DNA from: a virus
DNA length: 28,127 nt
IMG/VR virus record: IMGVR_UViG_3300025466_000139
Coordinates: 1 to 28,127 of that record
Reading direction: 5' to 3' (one strand)
Of the stretch, positions 1-7,005 are shown in pieces; within the stretch, counting starts at the first letter, position 1; each line of letters begins with the position of its first letter. Made by a program: the position numbers and the translations under genes. The notes beneath the pieces were generated by a model that was given only the letters and a program-made list of their open reading frames with translations, was not told where the DNA came from and made no database searches.

Positions 1-613
1 CTCCGGGACTGACGCTGCTGGCATTTGTACCGCCTGCTGCACCGGCTCCAAAGGGGCCGGCAGCGCCGCCACCGCCGCCGCCAGCATAGTCAGAAGCACT
101 ACCGCCACCTGTGCCGCCGGCATATTTTGTTGTTCCCACTCCGGTTGTTGAGCCGCCCGCTCCGCCAGAAGCAGCGCTGCTGTTACCAGCACCTCCTGAA
201 CCCCCGGCGGCGGAGACAGACGCTCCGGAAAGAGTTGTGCCGTTAAATGCCGTAAATCCACCGCTAAAGCCGAAACCACCGCTACCGCCTGTACCTCCGG
301 CACCTATAATAATATTGATGCTATTGCCACCTGTGAGCGCCAGATTACTAATTTTAGAATACGCACCGCCACCACCACCACCGCCAGAGTAAGTGTTGCC
401 AGAAGCGCCGCCGCCGCCGCCACCGATAACTTCAATGGTATTGTTGGCACTATTCCAAGCGCTTGGAACTGTAAAAGATGTACCAGTGGTTAGATAAGCC
501 TGACATGCACCTCCAGATATAGAGACAAAAGGTGTTGTGCAGGCAAAAGCTGATGACGACATCAGGCCAAAAGCAAAACCAAATAAAATAAGGCGTGCGG
601 TGTTTTTAATCAT
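1..613 (-). CDS. Glycine-rich secreted protein, 3' end outside window
   Basis: The reading frame opens with ATG at 613 and stays open to the window edge (204 codons seen). The start overlaps the stop of the upstream fibre-like gene in an ATGA junction (613-610), which points to translational coupling. Residues 1-23 form a Sec signal peptide: a basic MIKNTAR start, a hydrophobic stretch [14 protein letters not shown] and an AFA|C-like cleavage site. A short region with [15 protein letters not shown] and [18 protein letters not shown] follows. The rest is strongly glycine-rich, with GGGGGG runs and GGTGGSGGF-type segments. Glycine-rich domains of this kind are known from phage tail fibres, where they form polyglycine sandwich or tip structures. 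The cysteine right after the AFA motif is not in a good lipobox, so I read this as a type I signal peptide. Its role is probably surface or receptor related, but the signal peptide is unusual for a fibre. The reading frame is firm and the function is tentative. Confidence 0.75.
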   Translation of the reverse strand, partial: MIKNTARLILFGFAFGLMSSSAFACTTPFVSISGGACQAYLTTGTSFTVPSAWNSANNTIEVIGGGGGGASGNTYSGGGGGGGAYSKISNLALTGGNSINIIIGAGGTGGSGGFGFSGGFTAFNGTTLSGASVSAAGGSGGAGNSSAASGGAGGSTTGVGTTKYAGGTGGGSASDYAGGGGGGAAGPFGAGAAGGTNASSVSPG

Positions 614-3600
614 TGCATTTGTTTCCAAAGACCGGTTGTAAGGCCATTGACGCGGAACACATCAAGCATGAATACACTTGGTTCGTTCAAAACAACAGTT
701 GTACCAGTGCTGGATGTGTTGATAGCTGTTCCGCCCGGAGTTGCTGAAATTTGAAAACTGCTTGTGGAAAGACCGGTGGCGAGCACATAATAAATTTGGT
801 TGGCTGTCATACCGGTCGGCATTGTTGCTGCGGTGAAATACACTTGTTGACCAGCAACAAAACTATTTGTGTACGTCACCACCGCAGGGCTGGCCGAAGA
901 TACGGTTACAGCCGCCGCACTAATTGTTTTGGTTGTTGCAAATGTATCGCCAGATCCGCTTGGTGATGTCGAAAAGCCGGATAGTGTGACAGCACCCGCA
1001 CTGGAACCGTTAATGATTTCAACTAAACAAGTGCCATCTAATACAGGCGCTGCAAGAGTGAATGCACCGCCATTTATCAGATATTGGCTTGGGTTTTTGC
1101 CGCAATCGACAGTTGATGTGCCGCTGCTCACAGTTCCAAGAGAATAGGACGTTAAGTTTGCCCCACCGGACAGCAACTGATCAGGGGTTCCGAGAACAGC
1201 TACTGTGTCTGTTACGGCTGGGAGCGTGATTGTGGTCGTGCCGGCAGTTGCTGATGCGTTTAGTGTGGTCGTTCCAGATGTCGAGCCTTTAAGCACGAGA
1301 TCAGTTGAGTTGAACGATTGAGCAGCCGTCCATGTATTTGCATTGGCCAAGTTCAAACTTGCGCCGGTGGAGCCGGTTGAAAGGGTTGTACCGTTTACAG
1401 GGACGTTACCAAATGCAGGAGCCGCACTTGTGGTGGCCACGAGCACTTGGCCTGTCGTACCGGCAGCGGTTGCGACTGGAGCCGCACCAGCACCACCACC
1501 ATACATAATTCCATATTGCGTAAGCAAGGCTGAGGATGTCATTGCGGAAGTGCTGGAGAAGTACGGAATACCGCCGGACGTTCCTGCGGTCAGGCCAGTA
1601 CCACCATTACCCACCGCCAAAGTACCTGTGACACCTGTGGTCAATGGCAATCCGGTGGCGCTGGTCAAAACCGCTGCCGAAGGCGTACCGAGATTTGGAG
1701 TGACAAAAACTGGGCTGGTGGTCAATGCGAGCGCACCAGAACCGTTTACCGCCGTACCGAGTGCAGTTGCAACACCAGTGCCTAAACCGCTAACACCTGT
1801 GCTGATTGGCAATCCGGTTGCGCTGGTGAGTGTGCCGGATGACGGGGTTCCAAGCGCACCGCCGTTTACCACGAATGAACCCGCAGATCCCGTATTCACA
1901 GCTAAAGCGGTCGCAACACCGGTGCCGGGCGTTGTAGTAGCCAAAGTTGAAAATGCAGTGCCGCTGGTTTTCGTAACTGTCAAAGCACCGGTGCCGGTGT
2001 TTAAAGTTGCATCACCGCCAATTGTCACACCGCTGACGGTCGTACCTGTTGACGCATAAACAGCCGCTTGACCGGCTGTGCCGCTGGATACTGTACCGCC
2101 GCCACCGCCTGTCGTACAAGCGCCACCAGCATCGACAAAATTTCCACTGGCGTCAATGCTGACGCAATGGCCGTTTGTCAGCGTACCGCTTGCGGTTCCA
2201 AATACGGTCGTGCTGCCGGAACGTGTACCTTGTGCAATCGCACCTGACCCGTTACCGATCAACGGCGCATTGGCTGTAAACGTTGTTGCACCAGTACCGC
2301 CATTACCTACAGGCAAAGTGCCTGTAACGCCTGTACTTAACGGAAGTCCAGTCGCACTTGTTAAAACCGCCGCTGAAGGTGTACCAAGATTCGGAGTGAC
2401 AAAAACTGGGCTGGTCGTAAGTGCAATTGCACCGGAACCATTCACCGCAGTTCCAAGTGCAGTCTGTACGCCAGTGCCAAACGATGTAATACCAGTACCG
2501 CCATTTGATATGCTGAGTGGCGTACCTAATGTTACTGAACCTGCTTTAGTAACGCTAAATTTGCTGACACCGCCAACTTGCAAATCGGCCAATAAAGAAC
2601 CGCTTGCGGATGCTGTGTCAGTTATATTTTCTTTGATTCCGGTGAAAGTTGTACCTACGGCATTCCAAGTTTGTGTCGCATTCAAAACTGGATTTGAAGC
2701 CGTAATTGATCCTGTTGCCACATTTAATTCAGAGGCTGGAGGCAGTGGTGCAATCAGTTCAATAACACCCTGAGATGGATTAGCATAAGTGCTGTATCCG
2801 AGAACGACTTGCTGACTGGGAGCCACAGGTGGTGTTGCTGTAATTGCACCGGCTGTTGTGTCTGACAGATAAACATACGCACCATCCGTAATACCGGAAG
2901 TGTTTACACCTGTTAATTTACCTGCGACAACTACAAATCCGTATGTACCGCTAGTAATAGCCGTATGAGTTAAACCTATTGCATTAGCGGTTGTAGGAGA
3001 ATTGGCCTGAGCCAAACCTATGGTTGGGTAATGAGAATGCTGACCGGTAACGTAAACTGCTGAATTGGCGGGAATCGTTGAAGCTGTGGCGTTATAAACA
3101 CGCACTTGAAGTTCAGAACCAATATGCACATCATTTTGCTGAGTGGATATGCCATTCAAAAAGTCAAATTGATCCTCGGTTTGATCATACCAGATCAAAC
3201 CATTTGCCCATGTTGGTTGCGACGCCAAAGGGGTAAACAATTCATAATTTGAAATTGTAGGGTTTGAAAATGCTGGCGCAGTTGTCAATGAAATTGCACC
3301 AGAACCATTTACAGCATTTCCGAGCGCGGTAACAACACCAGTGCCGGGCGTGGTCGTGGCCAATGCTGTAAATGCAGTGCCGCCAGTTTTCGTCACTGTT
3401 AGAGCGCCAGTCGAAGCGTTGAGAGTGCCATCGCCATTAACGGTAAATCCGCCTAAAGCACCTGCATTGTTAAATTGAACTTGGCCTGTTGATCCACCCA
3501 CAGCCAAATTTGAAACTGTATTACACCCAAAACCGCTGGCCGAAGTCCACGTCAGAGCGCTAGTCGCACCCGAACAGGAAGGTACAGCCAATGCTGTAGG

Positions 3601-4341
3601 TGATGTTGAACTTGCAGTCGCATTTCCGACTACAGTATTTGCCGCTTCTGCTTGCAAACTCGGTAAACCGACAAGGCCGGTTGCGGTGAATGAACTGGTC
3701 GCCGTAAGTGAAGGCGCGCTAACTGCTCCATTTGAAGCAATAGTCATGGCATCCGTTGTGCCATTGTTGATGATAAAATGAATGGCATTTACGGTGGTTG
3801 TGCCAAGAATTAAATCTCCTGTCGTGGCTGTCAAAAATACACCGCTAGGCAATCCAAGACTGCCCGTTCCACTATAGCCGGAGCTGTTGATGCCGAAATC
3901 GCCAAAGTGTGCGGTTGTGGAACCTTGATCGTTGCTGACGATATAATCAGCACTTGCGGCAGTGCCGGAACTGGTGTTAGACACGACCTGCTGGACATAA
4001 CCATTCAGATTTGTGCTGAACGATGAGAATATGCCGGTGTCGGAATATGGCAAAGTGCCGTATGAAATTGCACCTGCATTTGTTGCAGATGCAATAGGAG
4101 CTGAAAATATTTGCGCGGCAGACCATGTATTGCTATCAAGCAAGGTACCATAGCTATAAATACCAGCATTCAAAATCGTATTGAGTTTCGCGCCGGTGAT
4201 CGCGCCCGCACCATTCGACGTGATAACGGTATTGACCTGACTGGAAAGGGCAGCTTTTGTCGATTGGGCTTCAGCTTGTGTGCAAACCAACAACAATGCG
4301 AGGGTGAGTGCAAGGTTTTTAAACATCTTCATATCTCTCAT
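610..4341 (-). CDS. Repetitive tail-fibre-like protein with Sec signal peptide
   Basis: A protein of 1243 aa, counted from the ATG at 4341, which overlaps the stop of the upstream gene (ATGA, 4341-4338). In-frame ATGs at 4332 and 4326 are also possible, and a GAGAG at 4339-4335 fits the 4326 start best. All three give a signal peptide with core [17 protein letters not shown] ending in AEA|Q. The body is low-complexity Ser/Thr/Gly/Ala with repeats such as [21 protein letters not shown], a pattern common in long phage fibres and other beta-rich adhesins. Two 57-residue segments are almost the same (173-bp repeats, listed separately). A non-repetitive module around 2740-3245 ([20 protein letters not shown] to GVIELIAPL) also looks like one that recurs in phage fibres. 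The C-terminus [15 protein letters not shown] resembles a fibre tip module. It follows the lysis genes rather than the main fibre, so it may be an accessory fibre or an exported product. Confidence 0.8.
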   Translation of the reverse strand: MRDMKMFKNLALTLALLLVCTQAEAQSTKAALSSQVNTVITSNGAGAITGAKLNTILNAGIYSYGTLLDSNTWSAAQIFSAPIASATNAGAISYGTLPYSDTGIFSSFSTNLNGYVQQVVSNTSSGTAASADYIVSNDQGSTTAHFGDFGINSSGYSGTGSLGLPSGVFLTATTGDLILGTTTVNAIHFIINNGTTDAMTIASNGAVSAPSLTATSSFTATGLVGLPSLQAEAANTVVGNATASSTSPTALAVPSCSGATSALTWTSASGFGCNTVSNLAVGGSTGQVQFNNAGALGGFTVNGDGTLNASTGALTVTKTGGTAFTALATTTPGTGVVTALGNAVNGSGAISLTTAPAFSNPTISNYELFTPLASQPTWANGLIWYDQTEDQFDFLNGISTQQNDVHIGSELQVRVYNATASTIPANSAVYVTGQHSHYPTIGLAQANSPTTANAIGLTHTAITSGTYGFVVVAGKLTGVNTSGITDGAYVYLSDTTAGAITATPPVAPSQQVVLGYSTYANPSQGVIELIAPLPPASELNVATGSITASNPVLNATQTWNAVGTTFTGIKENITDTASASGSLLADLQVGGVSKFSVTKAGSVTLGTPLSISNGGTGITSFGTGVQTALGTAVNGSGAIALTTSPVFVTPNLGTPSAAVLTSATGLPLSTGVTGTLPVGNGGTGATTFTANAPLIGNGSGAIAQGTRSGSTTVFGTASGTLTNGHCVSIDASGNFVDAGGACTTGGGGGTVSSGTAGQAAVYASTGTTVSGVTIGGDATLNTGTGALTVTKTSGTAFSTLATTTPGTGVATALAVNTGSAGSFVVNGGALGTPSSGTLTSATGLPISTGVSGLGTGVATALGTAVNGSGALALTTSPVFVTPNLGTPSAAVLTSATGLPLTTGVTGTLAVGNGGTGLTAGTSGGIPYFSSTSAMTSSALLTQYGIMYGGGAGAAPVATAAGTTGQVLVATTSAAPAFGNVPVNGTTLSTGSTGASLNLANANTWTAAQSFNSTDLVLKGSTSGTTTLNASATAGTTTITLPAVTDTVAVLGTPDQLLSGGANLTSYSLGTVSSGTSTVDCGKNPSQYLINGGAFTLAAPVLDGTCLVEIINGSSAGAVTLSGFSTSPSGSGDTFATTKTISAAAVTVSSASPAVVTYTNSFVAGQQVYFTAATMPTGMTANQIYYVLATGLSTSSFQISATPGGTAINTSSTGTTVVLNEPSVFMLDVFRVNGLTTGLWKQMQ
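1595..1767 (-). repeat. 173-bp coding repeat, copy 2 (C-terminal copy)
   Basis: Second copy of a direct repeat inside the fibre-like gene. It encodes [20 protein letters not shown] and onward through [21 protein letters not shown]. It aligns without gaps to 2291-2463. By hand count about 35 of 173 bases differ, but only about three residues do (I/L, S/T, P/A). Most differences are therefore silent. Confidence 0.8.
2291..2463 (-). repeat. 173-bp coding repeat, copy 1 (N-terminal copy)
   Basis: First copy of the repeat at 1595-1767, with the same length and frame. It encodes [20 protein letters not shown] and onward. The longest identical stretch is the 23-base core that encodes TSPVFVTP. A looser, partial third relative ([18 protein letters not shown]) lies near 3260-3330. 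Confidence 0.8.
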
Positions 4342-4637
4342 TGCCAAGGAAGTTTAACTTTAAAGCCTGTTAAGGCAAAAGTTGCAAATCCGATAAAGAA
4401 AAACCACAGTAATCCGTGGCCGATTTTCATGGCCGCGCCATCATAAGCCAAGCGAAATTTACGCATGAGTTCCATATCTTTTCGGATTTGAGAGCGTTTT
4501 TCAGAATCGGTAGCATCTATACCAACTAATTCAAATTCTTTTCGGAGCGCATCAGGAAGTGCATCGCGGAGTGCTTCCTTGATGAGATTTTTCAAGTCGC
4601 TTCTGTCAATTGTCACCGTGTCTGAGAAAGGCTCCAT
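4338..4637 (-). CDS. Small membrane protein, one C-terminal TM segment
   Basis: A protein of 99 aa with an ATG at 4637 preceded by a good Shine-Dalgarno sequence (AGGTGG, spacing about 5). Residues 10-34 form a charged amphipathic helix ([20 protein letters not shown]). Residues 40-70 are charged, and residues 72-92 ([20 protein letters not shown]) are one clear transmembrane segment, followed by a short basic tail (KVKLPWQ). It sits directly after the spanin-like pair and overlaps the start of the fibre-like gene by 4 bases, so it belongs to the lysis and surface block. I do not recognise a specific family. A second holin, an antiholin or a pinholin-like regulator are possible, but nothing in the sequence decides this. 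Confidence 0.75.
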   Translation of the reverse strand: MEPFSDTVTIDRSDLKNLIKEALRDALPDALRKEFELVGIDATDSEKRSQIRKDMELMRKFRLAYDGAAMKIGHGLLWFFFIGFATFALTGFKVKLPWQ

Positions 4638-4652
4638 GATGCCACCTGAAAA

Positions 4653-4889
4653 TTATTTGGAAGGAAGTGTCTGCCCCCAGCCGCAAAGGGCTTTACCGAC
4701 AGCATCGTGCTCATGCACTTGAGCCACAGTAGCAGAAGTATCGCGCGCTGACCAGTAGATAGGCTGCGCGGCGGCGCAAAATGTAACCTTAGTCGGCTCG
4801 CCGGAACTCGTCGTTTGGCAAGCTGTTAGGGTTATGGGCAGCATCAGCACGCACAACTTGGCGAGCAGCATCGGCAATTTTAAGGTCAT
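4653..4889 (-). CDS. Outer-membrane spanin-like lipoprotein (Rz1 type)
   Basis: A protein of 78 aa. I choose the ATG at 4889 over a longer frame because an AGGA sits 9-10 bases upstream and the product then begins with a clean lipoprotein signal: MTLKLPMLLAKLCVLMLPITLTAC, with the lipobox LTAC. The mature part carries TFCAAAQPIYWSARDTSATV and HEHDAVGKALCGW. This pattern (AQPI-WS-RDT, HNAVGKALC) occurs in Rz1-like lipoproteins of proteobacterial phages. The first 101 bases overlap the 3' end of the preceding 74-aa gene in another frame, as in classic Rz/Rz1 pairs. The expected role is the outer-membrane subunit that links to an inner-membrane partner and disrupts the outer membrane at lysis. 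Assignment is from motif and context. Confidence 0.7.
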   Translation of the reverse strand: MTLKLPMLLAKLCVLMLPITLTACQTTSSGEPTKVTFCAAAQPIYWSARDTSATVAQVHEHDAVGKALCGWGQTLPSK

Positions 4890-5013
4890 TGGCTTGTTCC
4901 TGCAATGAGGTCGCCACCACCGAAGCCGCGCCCGCATCGAGCATCTGTTTGTTATTCAGATACCCAAAATAATTGGCGATGCCTTGGAATACGGCTTTGA
5001 TGGTGGAAAGCAT
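4789..5013 (-). CDS. Putative inner spanin partner (Rz-like)
   Basis: A protein of 74 aa with an ATG at 5013 and SD AAGGTG about 6 bases upstream. Residues 1-20 (MLSTIKAVFQGIANYFGYLN) are amphipathic to hydrophobic and could anchor to the inner membrane, although this is weaker than a usual Rz transmembrane helix. The rest is predicted helical (EQANDLKIADAARQVVRADA) and ends with PNSLPNDEFRRAD, a tail often seen in small phage proteins located just before an Rz1-like lipoprotein. The 3' end contains the start of the lipoprotein gene in another frame. The overlap is the main reason to call this the inner partner. It could also be an unrelated small lysis accessory protein. Confidence 0.6.
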   Translation of the reverse strand: MLSTIKAVFQGIANYFGYLNNKQMLDAGAASVVATSLQEQANDLKIADAARQVVRADAAHNPNSLPNDEFRRAD

Positions 5014-5027
5014 GATTGCACCTTAAA

Positions 5028-5420
5028 TTAAGAAGCGGGAGTGGTCGCAGAAACTGCAACGACTTGCGAAGGAATACCGGCAGGAACTGTACCAACACTG
5101 GCCTTGATTGCCGACACCAGCGGGCAAAGCTGATCCGCAACCTGCACATTGGTGGCCAACGCATTTTCCACGTTTGTCGCAGCTTTGCTGTTTGGTGCGG
5201 TGATCTTCAAAATGTTGGTGGCGACCGACGAAGCGGTTTTTGTCGCAGGTGAACACTCGGCTGTCACCAGAATATCCGCAACCATGATGAGGTCTTTGCC
5301 GATCACAGGCGCATATTTGTTGACCGAATTATCAAATGCGGTCAGTTTGGCGGTCAATGATGCACAACCGGCTAACCCGCCAAAAATAACAAACGTGGAG
5401 AGAATTGCAAATTTCTTCAT
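5028..5420 (-). CDS. Phage-encoded lipoprotein, unknown function
   Basis: A protein of 130 aa from the ATG at 5420, preceded by GAGG at about 6 bases. The frame extends further upstream into the holin gene, but those codons have no support. Residues 1-18 are a lipoprotein signal (MKKFAILSTFVIFGGLAG) and the lipobox is LAGC with Cys19. The mature protein is predicted mostly helical, with two cysteines (AECSP and DQLCP) that could form a disulfide in the periplasm, and it ends in an Ala/Val/Ser/Thr-rich tail. It lies between holin and spanins, 8 bases after the holin gene, so it is probably co-expressed at lysis. Superinfection exclusion by a periplasmic lipoprotein or a second lysis factor are both possible. 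I do not recognise the family. Confidence 0.7.
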   Translation of the reverse strand: MKKFAILSTFVIFGGLAGCASLTAKLTAFDNSVNKYAPVIGKDLIMVADILVTAECSPATKTASSVATNILKITAPNSKAATNVENALATNVQVADQLCPLVSAIKASVGTVPAGIPSQVVAVSATTPAS

Positions 5421-5427
5421 AACAACC

Positions 5428-5661
5428 TCATGCTTTTGGAGTGGGATCAATAGTTGCAGGTACAGCCGATTTATCAGCTTTATAACCCTGAGATGCACCT
5501 GCAATCAGAGCCAGCAAACCGGACAAGATTGTTGAAGCTGTTGCGGCAGTGTGGGGATCTGCGAAAAATGCGCCCAAAACAGGCAGGTGCATTTCATTGG
5601 CCGCGAGGCCGGCAAAAGACAAAACGCCAAGGATGACGCCTGTAGGGATCGTTCCGTTCAT
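5428..5661 (-). CDS. Putative holin
   Basis: A protein of 77 aa with an ATG at 5661 and a strong SD (AGGAG, spacing about 7). There are two hydrophobic segments: residues 6-24 (PTGVILGVLSFAGLAANEM) and residues 38-59 (TAATASTILSGLLALIAGAS). A short loop (HLPVLGAFFADP) joins them, and the tail is charged (YKADKSAVP). Size, two membrane segments and position right after the endolysin fit a class II type holin, which would permeabilise the inner membrane and time lysis. The family cannot be named from sequence alone. Confidence 0.7.
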   Translation of the reverse strand: MNGTIPTGVILGVLSFAGLAANEMHLPVLGAFFADPHTAATASTILSGLLALIAGASQGYKADKSAVPATIDPTPKA

Positions 5662-5670
5662 GATAAACTC

Positions 5671-6480
5671 CTAAGTTTGAGAGATTGCAGATTTTAACAT
5701 CGTTTTTGCGCGCACATGAGATGTATGAGCATTCCATGCAGTTTTAACAATTGTATGAACAGCCACGGTTGCCAGCAAAGCAGCACCTACAGGATGCACA
5801 TGCAGCACAGGATTGGATACAGATGCCGTCAAAATAGTGACTGAACCGCCACTGAATGCGGCAGCGGCAAGAGAGGATTTATGTGAATCCTGAGCAAGTT
5901 GGCCAGCTTTATTAAGCAAATGAACAGAAGAATCCGCAGTTGTATCGGCCAAAGTAATCGGGTTTGCTTTAATTGCCGCCTGTGCCATTTTAATCGCTTC
6001 GACTTCAACTCCAGCAACGCGCGCCGCCCAGCCGCGACTGAAGATTTTCCAAGTTGTCAGACTCTCCAAAAAGGATAGGCGCATGTCGGAATATTTATGA
6101 ATAGTGGTGATCGGATCGCCAGAAAATAAAAACCCTCCGCGTGTCCATCTTTTCAAAGCCGCACCAACACCAGCATTATAGGCATCATCTGAAACGCAAT
6201 GATCAACACCTTCGTGCATGGCGTCAGCCTTAACCTCATCCCAATACCCAGATTTGAAAATGGCCGCTGCCATATCTTCTGTGACATCGGCCATCGCAAC
6301 ATTCGGGTACATCTTAATCAAAACGGGAGCCGAAACGCCAAACTTTGAACCGTAAAGATAACCTTTTCCAACCGCGCCGCCTGTCCAGTTTCCCGGATCA
6401 TGTTTGTTGACGGATAGGCTATTTCGGCCTTCCCAACGCATCGTGTTTAAAAAAGAATTTTTTAGGTTCTGAATGGCCAT
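5671..6480 (-). CDS. Endolysin, GH108 muramidase with PG_binding_3 domain
   Basis: A protein of 269 aa from the ATG at 6480, one base after the upstream stop (TGATATG junction), with GGAG about 10 bases upstream. The longer open frame would overlap the upstream gene and has no support. Residues 10-50 match the GH108 N-terminus: NTMRWEGRNSLS with E17 as candidate catalytic Glu, then HDPGNWTGG and SKFGVSA. Residues 95-150 match the PG_binding_3 type region (SDDAYNAGVGAALKRWTR, then RLSFLESLTTWKIFSRGW). Predicted activity is cleavage of the MurNAc-GlcNAc backbone. Residues about 203-247 are hydrophobic in two blocks (SLAAAAFSGGSVTILTASV and VGAALLATVAVHTIVKTAW) and end in a basic tail, so the enzyme may be membrane-tethered. 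There is no N-terminal signal. Confidence 0.85.
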   Translation of the reverse strand: MAIQNLKNSFLNTMRWEGRNSLSVNKHDPGNWTGGAVGKGYLYGSKFGVSAPVLIKMYPNVAMADVTEDMAAAIFKSGYWDEVKADAMHEGVDHCVSDDAYNAGVGAALKRWTRGGFLFSGDPITTIHKYSDMRLSFLESLTTWKIFSRGWAARVAGVEVEAIKMAQAAIKANPITLADTTADSSVHLLNKAGQLAQDSHKSSLAAAAFSGGSVTILTASVSNPVLHVHPVGAALLATVAVHTIVKTAWNAHTSHVRAKTMLKSAISQT

Positions 6481-6481
6481 A

Positions 6482-6949
6482 TCAGTAGGTCTCCACAGTT
6501 GCAGGGCTGGATGCAACGCCGGAAATACAATTGAGCGCTTCCGAAGGTACGGGATAATCTGACCATTTACGGCTGGTATTTGGCAAAATTGTAAAACTAC
6601 CGGCAGTATTGAGTGCTGCGGTGCCGCCAAAGCTACAAGCTATAGTTGCTGTGGAACTTTCATTTTCGATAAGCAGAAAACGCCGTGTGGCTGCGGCCAC
6701 AACGGTTGCAGAAGTATTGGTGATTGTCGCAGCGCTTACAGTACCTGTTACGGCTGACGGCACGCCAGCATTGCCTGTTGGCAATGGAACGGTCGCAGAG
6801 AAAGGAAGCCAACAGGGGCCGACTGTTCCACCAGCGCAACCGGTGTTTGTAATATATCCGGGCATGATCTGCTGCGAAGTTTGAGCTTTAACTTCTGTAA
6901 CAGCGGCCAGTGCGAGGAGTACAAGTGAGATACGAGTGAAATTCCGCAT
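6482..6949 (-). CDS. Small secreted phage protein with fibre-associated C-terminal module
   Basis: A protein of 155 aa from the ATG at 6949, with AGGAC about 5 bases upstream. The longer open frame runs back into the fibre gene and lacks a ribosome site. Residues 1-22 form a Sec signal peptide (MRNFTRISLVLLALAAVTEVKA|Q). The C-terminal half (ATRRFLLIENESST, IACSFGGTAAL, GSFTILPNTSRKW) follows the pattern of a small beta-sandwich module often seen next to phage fibre genes (RRxLLIxN, SFGGTA, LxPG, W). It is the first gene after the putative promoter and is one base from the endolysin gene. Its function is unknown. The signal peptide suggests a periplasmic or outer location. Confidence 0.75.
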   Translation of the reverse strand: MRNFTRISLVLLALAAVTEVKAQTSQQIMPGYITNTGCAGGTVGPCWLPFSATVPLPTGNAGVPSAVTGTVSAATITNTSATVVAAATRRFLLIENESSTATIACSFGGTAALNTAGSFTILPNTSRKWSDYPVPSEALNCISGVASSPATVETY

Positions 6950-6976
6950 TTTGTCCTGCCTTCTAATTCTTTGAAG

Positions 6977-7005
6977 TGTATAACAGATTGTTGATGTGTT
7001 GTCAC
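6977..7005 (-). promoter_or_regulatory. Possible sigma70-type promoter before the lysis block
   Basis: Read on the minus strand, GTGACA (7005-7000) matches 5 of 6 bases of the -35 consensus and TATACA (6982-6977) matches 4 of 6 of the -10 consensus. They are separated by exactly 17 bases. It lies in one of the few real gaps (6950-7005), directly after the tail fibre stop codon and about 28 bases before the ATG at 6949. It would drive the secreted protein, lysis genes and second fibre set. A match of this strength can arise by chance. Confidence 0.3.

Noticed and set aside
1-430. Short-period GC-rich repeats (CCGCCGCCG) suggestive of a CRISPR or tandem repeat
   Set aside because: They are glycine codons of a Gly-rich protein read on the minus strand. 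There are no regular spacers.
1343-2773. Two long plus-strand frames (238 and 231 codons) opposite the fibre-like gene
   Set aside because: They are Pro/Val/Thr-rich antisense shadows of the repetitive fibre codons, have no SD and mirror the repeat pattern of the real gene.
6481-6630. Longer endolysin start up to 6630
   Set aside because: It would overlap the upstream gene by about 150 bases. The ATG at 6480 gives a GH108 N-terminus immediately and has a TGATATG coupling junction.
1-6949. Diversity-generating retroelement, as in phage BPP-1
   Set aside because: No reverse transcriptase frame is visible, and the fibre-like protein ends without a C-type lectin-like variable region. It could lie outside the window.
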